The notes: generated from the sequence alone by a model not told the origin. DNA of 64,000 bases from Fennellomyces sp. T-0311 (GCA_025266875.1 JALLLT010000006.1:682001-746000), one strand, 5' to 3'. Shown: positions 1 to 11,474, counted from the first letter of the stretch. Numbers and translations are program-made.

Positions 1-1439
1 GCGTTCACAGGTCATCTGGTATTTTGTGTTCTATATATCCTTCTCTTTTTACTATATATAATTAAAGTTCTGCCTTTTGTTCTTCCATAAACATAAGTTT
101 TCCCGGACCTATTCTTCTCTTTTATCCGATGGCGTTGTAATCGTAGTTCCCGGATTTACACTCTATGTCAACTATACGCAGCTAATTAGCGTCGATAGGT
201 AGTACGTATGCTCTGTACTACAATGTGGTTACCCGTCATCTCATTATGAATAGCGGAAACTTACAAGTGCACAAGTCCTTTCCTCTAAATTACTCGTTAT
301 CAAAAAAAAACAACTTTGGTAACCCAATGTTGTTACATTCCGAGTTCTCGAGTTTTGTCGATTACCTTGAACCTTGGCGCACGCCCGGCGGCCAATTAAT
401 CCTTAAAAGGCATTCTTCTTTGTATTCGTCATCGATGGTGGTCCTTTTCGCGCAAGAAGCTCACTGTTACCTCATATACTATATACTGACTCACAATGTG
501 TTCTAATTAGGTACGGATCAGCGTTTCAAAAAAGTAGGTGGGTTCCACGACACCAAAGCGTTTCTCCGATGATGTGGATATCGATGGCTGAAATCCAATG
601 TCTGGCGCTACTATTTTGTAGCGTAAACAAGCTAGCGCGTTCAAAGTTGGATCGAAATGTAACGAACCCATTTAAGGTGCTGTATCTAAAAACAACCACT
701 TCTTCAGAACGCGATTTTCATCCGAAATTGCCATTGTTTGGTAAACGAACCTTATATCTGTCATGGTTCACACCGTCGCTGTTTTCTTTTGAATCCTTCG
801 CTGGCAATATTATACATACAGCTGCTGCTGTTCGTAAGATAGAATGCGGCGCATGTTGTGCTTCGCTTATTCACAGACATATCTCACGAATCTCGGAAGG
901 ATCAAGAAGCTGCGCCTTCCATTTTCCAAAGATGTTGCCAAGAATAACTTTATTACATATCATCAATTGACCACCTTTCCTCGCACAACAGCATTTGATC
1001 GTGCCAAAATTAAGTTTTGGAATCTATCTTGCTTTTCCATTCACTCCTTCTCAAACTATCCTTGCTGACCATGGCTTTAGTAATAAAGCCGAAAAGATGC
1101 CCTTCTTTGCAGCTGTTTTGAGCAGCGTGAGAAAACAGGCTTGTAAAAAGGCTTTGAACAAGACAAGCCTCATTTCTTGCCGTGGCAGGCTTCTGATCGG
1201 TGCAAAACGCGATTCTCACACTTGACACACCATGGCATCGATTCAAGAATCATTCCAACAAATGAGGCTTGATCCAAGTCGTACACTTTGCTCCAGAAAT
1301 ACTTTGCAATCCACATATGGATGAATCAGTATATGATGCTGCAATATTATAGAGACATAAGTTCCGTCAAATCTCAGGGCGCGTTGCATAATGCAGTTCT
1401 TTTTTTAGAACCTGTCTTGGCCAACCGCCACATAATTTA
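1..1439. other. No supportable gene; probable decayed repeat DNA
   Basis: All reading frames are short and interrupted. The longest open stretches (about 569-970 and 844-1068 on the plus strand) shift frame into each other and match nothing I recognise. Because the sequence directly downstream is the degenerate 3' end of a LINE, this stretch may be the more decayed upstream body of the same element. That is inference from position only. Confidence 0.4.
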
Positions 1440-2180
1440 CCAACAGCTATCCAGCAACTGTCTTTGTGGCGCGCATACCATGCAAAGTGGCCGAGTCGAG
1501 AGCGCCTCTACAAACTGTATGATGGAGTTTTCACTACCAAATTGTCCGATTTGCAACCAATTCGACACGGACCGCTACTTCCTCTGGGATTGTTCAAAGA
1601 AGTTACAAGTCTGGTAAGGCATAACTCAACGTTTTCTCAAGACATCTGCTTAATTGACATTCGACCATCTTTTGATCGATCCACCAACATCGATTACTGT
1701 CTGCGATAGCACACATGTTACAACATGAACGATCATTCTCTGTATTCTCTCAGACATTTGGCGTGCACACTGGCGTTTTGTTTTCGATGATGAACCATGC
1801 TCGCTCTGGAAGTGCCTAATGGCCTGACCAGATAAACTGCCCTTATGATGAGTGGCTCCCTGCGGAAAATGCCGCATGTCCTCTTTCATGCTCACCAACT
1901 CCCAAGAGTTTTTCCTGCTAATTGTCGTTTTCTATCATTAAATAGGTTAAACACAGTTTCCGTCACAACTACGGTGCGGGCGTTCCTTATTGACTGCACG
2001 AAGCTGCCATTCCGTCATGGATGGAATAATGTTCTGGCTCAACTAGCGTCTTACTCTATAACTGTGATTAAATCTGGCTGTTTAAATAGCATGCGCCTTG
2101 CGCCCACTGTACTTGCAGCTCTTTCAATTTTATGACATAAATAACACACAAGTCGAAAAAGTCCTCTTTTCGAATCTATG
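1440..2180 (+). mobile_element. Decayed LINE (non-LTR retrotransposon) 3' end
   Basis: Around 1462-1617 two overlapping frames together resemble the C-terminal end of fungal LINE reverse transcriptases. A LWRAYHAKWPSRERLYKLYD-like stretch is followed, after a frameshift, by a zinc-knuckle block CPICNQF..DRYFLWDC ending in LQVW. Such C-P-x-C...H/Y...C blocks close the reverse transcriptase ORF of many LINEs. From about 1755 a further frame reads IWRAHWRFVFDDEPC, typical of the tail after the knuckle, then meets stops. No intact ORF remains. The part from about 1798 to 2175 occurs again, inverted and diverged, at 9470-9850. The reverse transcriptase core is not visible. Confidence 0.6.
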
Positions 2181-2372
2181 ACATGAAGTATTGAAAATGC
2201 GCGAGACAAATTCCTCCACCTTCTTATCTCGCTTTGCATCCAACGGCAACAAACCAAAGGCGGAAATGGATGTCATTGCTAACAGAGGATAAAAGGTCCT
2301 AGCATGTTGCTACCAAAAACAAAGGAAAAGAGAGGCCATACAATCCTTTCATCTCTAAAAAACTAAACTTTG

Positions 2373-2690
2373 AGCGTGCAGTTCCATGGATTGAACTTAC
2401 GGGGCTAGAATGACGGAGGATGGCGATTTCTACGATTACAAGAAGTGCAAGAGCGGAAAGCTCATCTTAATACGATTTTTCATACTAGTACTGTTATGTA
2501 CTTGCCGATATTAGAGGATGAGTTTAGCAAATTGGCTTTTGAAGATGCCACCCTAACAGACAGTACTTTTGTCTCTACGTTGCAAATGACACAACCTATA
2601 GCTCAGCTGCAATATATCAAGCGGAGTGAAGTTGATTCGGCCCTGAAAGTCGGATCCATGGTCACAAAACGATGTACACGTTGGTAAACA
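2373..2690 (+). pseudogene. Broken relative of the hypothetical gene at 5601-7604
   Basis: The plus-strand segment near 2373-2455 aligns at about 80 percent identity by eye with part of the minus-strand gene at 6040-6125. Both encode QFHGL.L..., then MT.DGDF..Y.KCK, and this copy lacks a few codons and has an in-frame stop near the start. An open frame continues to about 2687 (it includes YLPILEDEFSKLAFEDATL) but has no start, exon partners or downstream continuation. It is best read as a truncated, decayed paralogue next to the LINE remnant, either duplicated or captured. No function is inferred. Confidence 0.5.
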
Positions 2691-3308
2691 TGCACTGGTC
2701 ATATGAGGAGTATACGCGTTCGATACGTTTGTACATTCCAGATTGAATCTTTTCGACCTGCTATAAACGGTCTGGCTACGTAAAAGATCCAGCTATATGT
2801 ATCGCCTGAAGTTCGCATATACAGTGGTAGCCCGTCGATTGATGAAAATTCATTGTGCAAGATTTCAGTTTGTAGATAGAGTTGAGGATCAACTGCAGCA
2901 CAACAATTTATTTTCGGGCCATTTCTGCTGATACGCATCACAGTTGTATTTTTATAAAGTTCCATACTCAATTTCGTCTGTAGCGCGCTCATGTAGTACT
3001 TACAGATGGATATAGTGGATGTCAAAGTTTGATCTATCAGGTGTTATTTATTGCGCAGGGATTGGCACCGCTACGTACGTGCCTAGGGTGTTGAAGTATT
3101 GGATATTCTTATCGGCGAAGCGCCATACGGCAAATACTGCATATATCTCCCTGGCCGACGCGGAAGAGTGACTATAGAGCTACCCCGAGTGGATGCTTCT
3201 GGGCCGTGGTGCGGTAAGGGGCATCCTTCCACTGGGATTGAATTCTTGCATTGTGGTGCCTCAAAAACGCAACAGCGAGCTTCCCTTCCTTGTTTCTCTC
3301 TTGTTTTA

Positions 3309-4756
3309 ATGAGCGACTCTGGTCTTCGATTCAACGTGCCCAGCTGGGTATCCTACGTACTCTCGTTTACTGGGTTGGCCGGTCTAGCGGGCGCCGCATT
3401 ACTGTACGTGTACCAATGCGATATCATCTACCCAAGTGCCTTTCCAGAAGGATCACGAAGCGAAGTAAATTAGACATTTTAAAAGACATGCATTGGGCAG
3501 TGGGCCAACTTCAGATCATAGGTGGCCAAGCCCTCGGACTTCGGCATGGAATACACGGAAACGACACTGACAACCAAAGACAATATCAAACTGCACACAT
3601 ACACCATGATTTTAGCGAACGAGGACGAGGCACGGGCTGCACCTACGATTTTGTACTTCCATGCAAGTATTAGTGAGGTTCCAAACGGTTTCGTTTCATA
3701 CTAAACTTAGCTACTGCATTAGGCTAATGCTGGCAACATGGTAAGAGATGCACCCGACGGGGTTGCCCTGCAGCGATCGGTTGCTTACTTGACAGGACGT
3801 AGGGCCACCGACTGCCTATTGCCAGAGTATACCACCAAAAATTAAAGTGCAACGTGGTGATGCTGTCCTATAGAGGGTAATGTTGCACGAGAATCTTGCT
3901 TTTATGCGCCGACATTTTATAACACTGCATCCTGTAGCTATGGCTTGAGCGAGGGAAAGCCAAACGAGAAAGGCATCCGGATCGATGCACAGGTACGTCA
4001 CGCTATCGGTCTATGGCAGTATATGCTGACGTGAGTTGCATCTCCACAGACGCTTTTGGAATATGTGCAAGCCCACCCCATTCTCAAGGATACCCGATTG
4101 ATTGCGTACGGCCAGTCTATCGGTGGCGCCGTGGCCATTGACATTGTATCGCACAACGAAGAGGCGTTCTCGGGTCTTATCGTCGAAAACACGTTCTTAA
4201 GCTTGGTAAGCAGGATGATAGGGGAGAAAAAAAGTGGTACTGACTATTTCTCGACGATACGCAGCCCAAACTAATTCCTCACGTCATGCCAATGCTGAAG
4301 TACGTGACATTTCTGTGCCATCAGCAATGGCCTTCAGAAGTCAATATCAAGCGGATTGCCAAGACGCCAGTCTTGTTCTTATCCGGTTCACGCGATGAAT
4401 TGATCCCTCCTTCGCACATGGAGAAGCTGTATGAGGAATGCGACACGCAGGCGACAAAGGACTTTCATCAGTTACCGAACGGTATGCACAATGATACCTG
4501 TGTGCAACCTGGATATTTTACAGCCATCCGCGAGTTCTTGGAGCAGCGGGTGCTCAAAGAGGAGCGGCGAACTGATGAGGATAGAGAAAAGGCAGAGCAT
4601 ACCACCGAGCAAGTTCGTGTGGATGGAAAGCCCGTAGATGCTGGGAAGCCGCAACACTCATCTCCAGAGACCTACCAACTGGTCAGTGGCGTGGCGGATG
4701 AAGAAGGGATGACGCACAGCTTCCAGGTGGAGGAGATTGAGTTGGATGAGGAATAA
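3309..4756 (+). CDS. BEM46: BEM46/ABHD13-family alpha/beta hydrolase
   Basis: Membrane-anchored serine hydrolase of the BEM46/ABHD13 family; fungal members localise to endomembranes or the plasma membrane and their substrate is unknown. The ATG at 3309 gives an N-terminal transmembrane segment (VSYVLSFTGLAGLAGAALL) followed by IIYPSAFPEGSR, a family hallmark. I read seven exons: 3309-3464, from about 3519 to 3662, 3723-3740, 3803-3876, from about 3942 to 3991, 4051-4205 and 4270-4756. Catalytic triad: nucleophile in GQSIGG, Asp in SGSRDELIPP, His in GMHND; the oxyanion region FHANAGN is assembled across an 18-nt exon. The intron before that micro-exon starts with GC (GCAAGT) rather than GT. 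The tail after the hydrolase fold is charged and acidic. It converges on the gene ending at 5601. Confidence 0.87.
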
Positions 4757-5600
4757 ATAAATGGTCCTCTCTGTGATATATTTCGCGTACAGTTGTTTTT
4801 TTTTCTGATAAAAATAATGGGTTGCTATTGTAATTTGTCATTGTCAGGTTTTTAATAAACGCACATCTACACACTTGACTGTCATTTGCCGTTTTTCCAT
4901 ATACGGTTCCATAAATGGGCAAGACTCAGCCCCCTCCCCCAAAGCAGGCGAAAATTGATGTCTGTGAAAGTAATCAGTGTGCACCACTATAGTATAAAGT
5001 TCGACGTAGTCAACCGAAAAAGAACGGCATGCCAAACAAATTGGGCCGCAATCGAACTATACTTTTCGGGTGAATAGTTTGTTGGCAATATATGCTTTCA
5101 GCCATGCGTTCCGCGCATGCTAAAGATCAATCAGATAGCTTTCTTGACCGCTCCAATATGGCCACTTTATACACTACGTTGCTGGGTTTACATCCCCAGC
5201 TATCGTGCCCACGCAACTGTTGTTTAAATGGTCATTACCTTTTAAATATGCCTACCTCTCTGTGAGTTCTGTGCAGCCGAGAATTGCTATACCATGACAG
5301 TTGTGACATATATCACTTCATTGCTTAGTATATACCATCGCGTACGTAAGTATGACTTTTCTCGACGGTCTGGTCTTTCGTTCATCTTCCAATACTCATA
5401 GAATTAATGTTGCCAAAGGTGAATCTTGGTAATACCAAGTATATAGCGACTTTTTCTCGAACAACATTGTTGTCTATAGTAAATTGTTTTCCAGTGCTAC
5501 GTAATGTGATGTGCTCTTTCTTGCTAAACACAGACATCCTTTTGATTATTTATAGTGTTATACAAGATGCATTATGCCGGGCGTTTATATCATATCAAGG
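4757..5600. other. Intergenic, between convergent genes
   Basis: This 0.84-kb AT-rich stretch separates two convergent 3' ends. No open frame here has start, splice or homology support. It presumably holds both polyadenylation regions; AATAAA-like words are present near 4755-4860. Confidence 0.5.
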
Positions 5601-7604
5601 CTACGATTTAGCACAAATAATATCCTCCCAGTTTTCAGCTGTCAACACATCTTCGCCAAAATCGATCTCCTTCAATCGTCTTGTTGCAGCTTCAACGATT
5701 CTCTGTTCGCGTACTATTGGTCTCCAATCGTCATTGCTTCCATGGGTGCTCTTGCTTGACGATGCTGTGGAGTCGGGGGTGTCTTCTCTGTACTGAAGCT
5801 TCTGTGCATCTGGAGTCGATTCAAGGTACTGTATGGCATCCGCATATGCCACTTCACACATTACTTCCAGCTTCTCCAACTCAAGTAAAATGCTCCTCTA
5901 ATATCGACACATTTACAACAGATTGTCAGTAGCAAATTGCAAAGCAAAACTTGAACTTTCCTTACCTGCAGCGAAATAACAGTGGCTAAAAAGATAGCCG
6001 TTTCTGAGAAGTGACCATTCGAGTTCGCCGGAACGGCAGCCTTGCACTTTTCATAATGGACGAAATCGCCGTCGTTCGTCATCCTAGCACCATGCACTGT
6101 AAGCTCCAATCCATGGAACTGCGCGCTTAAAACTTCGATCTTTGAGATTAAAGAATTGTACGGCAATACGGATTGTATGTGCATCAGTCTTTTCTCCGAC
6201 AGCTTCTGGCTTTTCTTGATATCGGCCTTAACAGAATTATCAGGCGTGCTGGCTGGCTTGTCCTCGCAGGCAAACAAATCGCCGTACTGGTTGTTGAATA
6301 GCAACAGGTCAACCTTCACCTCCTTTTCTGCTGAGCCAACCTTTCTCATCTTCTTCAAATACTTAATGGCAGACGCATGGCACTCGGTTCTATTACAGAA
6401 AAGAAGATGAGTTTTTTCCCTAAGGTAATGCTATTGAGAGCTTATTACCGCTTTGTTTGATATTGTCCATCAGATAAAAAGATGCAGTCAAGTACATCAC
6501 CGTACACATGGATCTGATACCATCCTTCATTATGGTCCGTGGTGTAGAGCTGGCTACTTTGCCAGAGTACAGTGCTACAAAACATAAGTGTTAGTATACT
6601 ATATATACTGAGGATCGACCAAGAAACTACTTACAGTTTTGAAAGGGCCAAGAAAAGGAACTTTTCAATGCCCGAGCCAGTGACAAGTGGAATGCTTTTG
6701 ATGAGACTTTCCACATCACCCAGGTTCTTACAATTCGAAAGTTGCAGGAGGTATGCCTGCTCCTTAGTTTTCAAAGCAAAGCGCAGCGGCTTGGCAAGGC
6801 TTTTCTGCAATTGGTCGATGATCTTTGCGAAGCGCTTAGGAAAGAAGTCGTTTTCGGACAAATTCAATCTGTTGCATTCTGTGTTGGTGGAGCTATGAAA
6901 GAATAGACATCAGCTAACCAATGACATAATCCACGACACGACAACACTTGCTATGCTATACAGAGGCGATGAATTTGCTGTGACACTGTCATATGCGCGA
7001 AATCGGCGGGATTCAATCGTCTGCCTCTTTTTGGCTGTCCGTTGGGTGCCTTCACAGAAGGACTACCTTGACGTTTTCCAAGACGTGCTTTACCACTAAT
7101 ATATGTCTTGTCCTGGTATACATCAGTCTGCAGCTTGGCTTGGTAGACATACTTTTTTTGCTATGTTTCACATAAGTTAGCAGTTATATTAAACTTTATA
7201 ACTGTAGTATGCTTACTGCTTGTTTCTTCTTTTGCACTAGAACTTCTGCTGCGTCTGAGTCCAAGACCTTTTCGGCTCTCGCAGCGATCACATCCATTTT
7301 CGTCTTCAGCTCTGCATTACTCGAGGTGTAGGCTTTTGCAAAACGGCCCAATGTGTGCTTGATGTAGCCGAGGTCGGTCACAGCATCTTGTATATTGTAC
7401 TGTTCCAAGACCTTGCTAAGGATGTCCAGAACTTTCCACGCTTTGACATTGGTGGTCGCTGTGTACTTCTCATAGGTTCTGAACAAATCGGCTTCGGCTA
7501 AGGTCGTTGTCTGAATATATTTCCATGATAACATAATACAAAATCGCTTAATGCTTACTGGCTTCTGAAATGAGCAACGGCGTAACGTCACTGCTGTCTG
7601 TCAT
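5601..7604 (-). CDS. Conserved-looking hypothetical protein, multi-exon
   Basis: I do not recognise a named family. The ATG at 7604 opens a short exon (MTDSSDVTPLLISEA), then an alpha-helical exon (7217-7497) rich in Lys, Ala and Glu, then an exon with basic motifs (PNGQPKRGRRLNP) starting near 7160. The next exons carry LNLSENDFFPKRFAKIIDQL, then WYQIHVYGDVLDCIFLSDGQ, VDLLLFNNQYGDLFACEDKP and QFHGLELTVHGARMT.DGDF. The stop is at 5601. Frames join well across most introns, but the junction near 6890-7060 is uncertain. A decayed copy of one exon lies at 2373-2455, so the gene belongs to a family with several copies. The YGD, NNQYGD and QFHGL blocks resemble hypothetical proteins that expand in Mucoromycota; that link is from memory and gives no function. 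Confidence 0.6.
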
Positions 7605-9469
7605 GGTGATTGGTTTCTTGAAAACGGAATTGAAAGGCAGGACATGAAGGATATAATTATGAAGTTGGAAGAAGAAAATGGTAATCTGCGAACAGAACAA
7701 AGTATCCACTTTATTTTGTAAGGAAAATTGACTAGACATAATTGTGAAGTTGCAGACTAGCTGACCATGACTTGTAGACTGATGCCCCAAAAGCTTAAGC
7801 CCTACTTATCCCATCAAAAAATATTCCAGTACGATATTTTATACAGACATATTTTACCAGAAGTCTATTGATACAATAGGATGATAGCACACGATACGAT
7901 GCGGCTCAGGCTCAATGGGTTACTGCGCAGATCGTATCTCATGCGAATTCGCGTGGCAGCTTTTAGTTAGGTTGTTGTAAAAGGAAATTGTTTGTGAAAT
8001 AGATGTTTGTGTCACACAAGGTTCACAATTTCAACAGACTTCAGGGATTCTAACTATGACAATAACAACGAGTATTGCTGGATGTACAATACAACCTTGT
8101 AAGTTATCTTGAGATTATGCAAACTGCACCGTATAATGTAATAAAGCTGTTGCCAAGAGCTTTCGTGTAAACAAATAGGTTGTGATGTAGAAAGACCATA
8201 GACAAGCCGAAAAAGGGAATTGGTAACACAAAGAGTAGCAACCAAGAAAATTTGTTACAACGTACTGATGAAAACATTTGAAGATAATTTGCAAAAATTA
8301 AGCTCATTATAGCCCACGTACATAGATCTAATTAACAAAGGTGCATTATTCTGTATGAAGGATGAAGTAACCTATGGGTAGGTACGTTACCACAAGCTAG
8401 TACATATTTGGATAGCCAAATTGCATTGTTGTCATATCCTTGAATTTTTTTTCGTGTTTCGTTGGTTTTTTTTGGCGACAACTGGTGAAGTCCTCGCAAC
8501 GCGGTGTCGTATCTGGATTCAAGGTGCTATCGTGGAGCTACCAGGCTTAATACGTAGTTCTCGGATCAAAAATTAAAGTGAGTTATGACGACTGGCGCGT
8601 GATAGACGATCTACCTCATTCGATCCTGCTGTAATTGACGGATCCAGAACACGGTACTGAAGAACTGGGTCACTTGGTCCCCCAACTTTTTTTCCATACC
8701 AACACTGTGGTATCGCTTAACGAGAAAATATTTTCGAATGACGAGATCAGATCAAGATAATGTTTATTGAGGAAAACTACACTCTGCTCATACTAATGAC
8801 GAGTCGATACGGAGAAGATGAATGCTTTGTGTAATAGTCCCAAAGATCCATGTTATCACCGAGCCTCATATAATCTTGAAGAGAGGGGGCCAAACCCCCA
8901 ACCCAAGTTGGTAGAGCGTCTGTCTCGTAAAAGAGAAGGTCTGCAGTTCGAATCCTACCTCAGCACAATCAAGAGTTTTTAATGCCGCACGATCCTTGAA
9001 ATCTATAATATCTGTTGACTGTCCTGTTTTCCGCTGAGTCCACAAGATCCCCTATCTAGGTTCTCTCTGCTCTCCGTTACTCCTCACCAGGGCCACAAGG
9101 GCGTTCACTCGAAAAATCCTACCAGCAAATTCTAGCTTAGTCTTCATTTCCCTTATAATTCATTGTATTCTGTATGCTTTCCTCTTGATATCTCAAACTA
9201 CGTATCGCAACTAGTCAGCAACCATGCCCTACAGGGATATATGCTAATTACGACTAGAAATAAAAATGTTTGAACTAATCTTGAAGAGACCGAGGATCTG
9301 AGACCAAGTTAATGGAGTTGCCTTCGTGATCGGTAAAGCCGGACCAAGATTGCACATAAGAGCAAATAGGGCAATCGATAACTGTACGATTCTTAATGTC
9401 ATAATAACAGTGGGTATAATCAAGAACTAAGGAAAAGTATGTAACCATGGATGATGGTATGTCGAGGAT
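7605..9469. other. Long intergenic region without a supported gene
   Basis: Apart from the tRNA-like segment near 8886-8966, no frame is open over a meaningful length or joins to a neighbour. On the minus strand near 9290-9420 a short open piece contains CPICSYVQSWSGFTDHEGN. It lies just downstream, in LINE sense, of the LINE fragment at 9470-9794 and may be trailing sequence of that element. The rest is AT-rich and featureless to my reading. Confidence 0.4.
8886..8966 (+). pseudogene. tRNA-like sequence (degenerate tRNA or SINE head)
   Basis: The segment contains a D-arm-like AGTTGGTAGAGCG, an anticodon-arm-like TCTGTCTCGTAAAAGAGA with CGT in the anticodon position (Thr), and a B-box/T-loop GTTCGAATCC at the right spacing. 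The anticodon stem has a mismatch, the T stem does not close well, and I cannot build a good acceptor stem. A decayed tRNA or the tRNA-derived head of a SINE fits better than a working tRNA. Confidence 0.45.
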
Positions 9470-9794
9470 ACGACGACAAAGAGGACTTTTTCGGCCTGTG
9501 TGTTATTTATGTTACAGGATTGAGAGAGTTGCAAGTACAATGGGCGCAAAGGCGCGTGCAATTTAAACAGCCAGCTTTGATCACAATTATAGAGTAAGAC
9601 GCTAATTGAGCCGGAACGCCATTTCATCCATGACAGGGTGGCAGCTTGGTGCAGTCGATAAGGAGCGCCCGCGCCGTAGTTGTGACGGAAACCGTATTTA
9701 TCGTATTTAGGGATAAAAAAAAACGATTAGTAAAGAAAACTCTTGACTGTTGGTGAGCATGAAAGAGGACATGCGGCATTTTCCACAGGGAGTC
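9470..9794 (-). mobile_element. Second decayed LINE 3' fragment, inverted relative to 1798-2175
   Basis: The reverse complement of this stretch tracks 1830-2175: the hexamer-rich block before AAGAGTTTT, then GTTTCCGTCACAACTACGG, CATGGATG, AACTAGCG/AATTAGCG, ACTCTATAATTGTGAT and TAAATAACACACA occur in the same order with scattered substitutions and small indels. It is a fragment of the same LINE family, oriented on the minus strand and without coding capacity. On its 5' side in LINE sense it runs directly into the 121-bp tandem array. Confidence 0.65.
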
Positions 9795-10265
9795 ACTCAT
9801 CATAAGGGCAGTTTATCTGGTCAAGCCATTAGGCACCTCCAGAGCGAGCATGCAGAGGAGAGGAAGACGATCCAGGTCGCAATCATACACTCATACAGGC
9901 CGAGCAGCGTGTGTTACTCATCATAAGGGCAGTTTATCTGGTCAAGCCATTAGGCACCTCCAGAGCGAGCATGCAGAGGAGAGGAAGACGATCCAAGTCG
10001 CAATCATACACTCGTACAGGCCGAGTAACGGGTGTTACTCATCATAGAAGCAGTTTATCTGGTCAAGCCATTAGGCACCCCAAGAGCGAGCATGCAGAGG
10101 AGAGGAACACGATCCAGGTCGCAATCATACACTCATACAGGCCGAGTCGCCGCTCATCATAGAAGCAGTTTATCTGGTCAAGCCATTAGGCACCCCAAGA
10201 GCGAGCATGCAGAGGAGAGGAAGACGATCCAGGTCGCGATCATACACTCATACAGGCCGAGTAGC
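9795..10265 (-). repeat. 121-bp tandem array, about four units, derived from the LINE 3' end
   Basis: Four head-to-tail units start at about 9795, 9916, 10037 and 10153. The first two are 121 bp and the third is a few bases shorter. Each unit carries the same core (TCATCATA, then GCAGTTTATCTGGTC, AAGCCATTAGGCACC, AGAGCGAGCATGCAG, AGGAGAGGAA, ACACTC.TACAGGCCGAG). A single diverged copy of the first half lies inverted at 1798-1850 inside the other LINE remnant. The array therefore arose by local tandem amplification of a LINE segment. Units differ by only a few substitutions, so the amplification is fairly recent. Open frames across the array are repeat artefacts. Confidence 0.85.
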
Positions 10266-11474
10266 TCCCCCATGACCTCTCCAGCATTAATTTACCTTGT
10301 GTCAAATTCAAACAGAATTTGAATTTATGATGGAGACAGAAGAAAAGGGTGCCACGCAACAGCACGTCACAAGCAAAGGTTATCCAACCAAGAGTGGGAA
10401 TTTAACCTGTTATGGGTAAACTTTTTTGATTATGCTTAGACGGGCCTGAGGTAGCTGGAGCTTAAGGCAAGCGCATGAACAACCGAGCTAATCTCCTTGT
10501 CTAGATCAATGCTTCACTGCGTCTTACCTAAACTAGCCTATGAAATGTTCAGCTACGCTTATGTCACCGAGACAAGGTTGAATATATCCCATCAACCGCA
10601 AGCTACCACGACCTTCTACTTTGATGGACCATCCTGTGTGTGTGTGTCGAAAAAAGTCAAGACCTGGTTTGACGCGAGCTCTTTTTCGTGGAGGGACGTA
10701 TGATTCGTTACAGTCGTTGTACTTCGAAAACCGATGATCCACGCTGTACACTATGCTTTTGAAAGTGTGATATTTTTTTGCTTTGGATAATAAACAGTAT
10801 CCAGATACATAATACATTATGTATTTACGGCCACAAACGCACTCTACTATACTTAAGGGCAGTAGCTCAACCTGGGCTTGGAGCCAATGGGATGTCCATA
10901 CTAATGAAGTGATGAAAGAATAGTAGGTTGCATAAGCGAAACAAAAAAGTGCGGCAGTGGGAAAACAAAAGCCGCGTGCTTTCTTTCTGTATGACTGTGA
11001 ATAACATACCTTGTTTCCACACATGGACACCGCTTAATGCTCGGTCATTGCAAAGGACAGACATATGATACAAGTCTATCCCTATTAGGATAGAAACTTT
11101 GGAATATTTGATACATTCCGAGTGTGCCCATTTGTTACAAAACTACTAGAGTATTTAAATTCCAAGACATAGCCTATAGTGAACTATGGGCCAGCATCGT
11201 TGCTTTTCTGTATGCAACAAAAACTTGCATGTAACTTCAAACATCAACTTTATAACGCGAGAAGATCTTTAAGTATGCGCATATAAGATTTTTCAAGATT
11301 TTGCACGCTCGATAATTATTTTTGAGGATTTGGTCCTCTTTTAAAGTTCTTTTTTCCAATGTGATATTTACTAAACATATTATTGCTTTCATTAAGTTTA
11401 TTACAGTATACTGTCTGACATAGCAGTAGTGCAATCATATAAATTACCCGCTGCATGGTTACGCGCGTGCGACT
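10266..11474. other. Intergenic; one unexplained open frame on the minus strand
   Basis: No gene can be supported. A minus-strand frame at 10533-11030 stays open for 165 codons and includes a basic stretch PPRKRARVK, but it has no convincing start, no recognisable domain and no splice partners. The remainder is AT-rich, with a short (TG)n run near 10634. Confidence 0.35.

Noticed and set aside
9795..10265. CRISPR-like array
   Set aside because: Units are 121-bp direct tandem copies without distinct spacers, in a eukaryotic genome.
9850..10322. Open frames of 65-96 codons encoding repeated SLSGQAIRHL..SEHAEER
   Set aside because: They arise from the 121-bp tandem array, are on the strand opposite to the LINE sense and shift frame between units; repeat artefact rather than a repeat protein.
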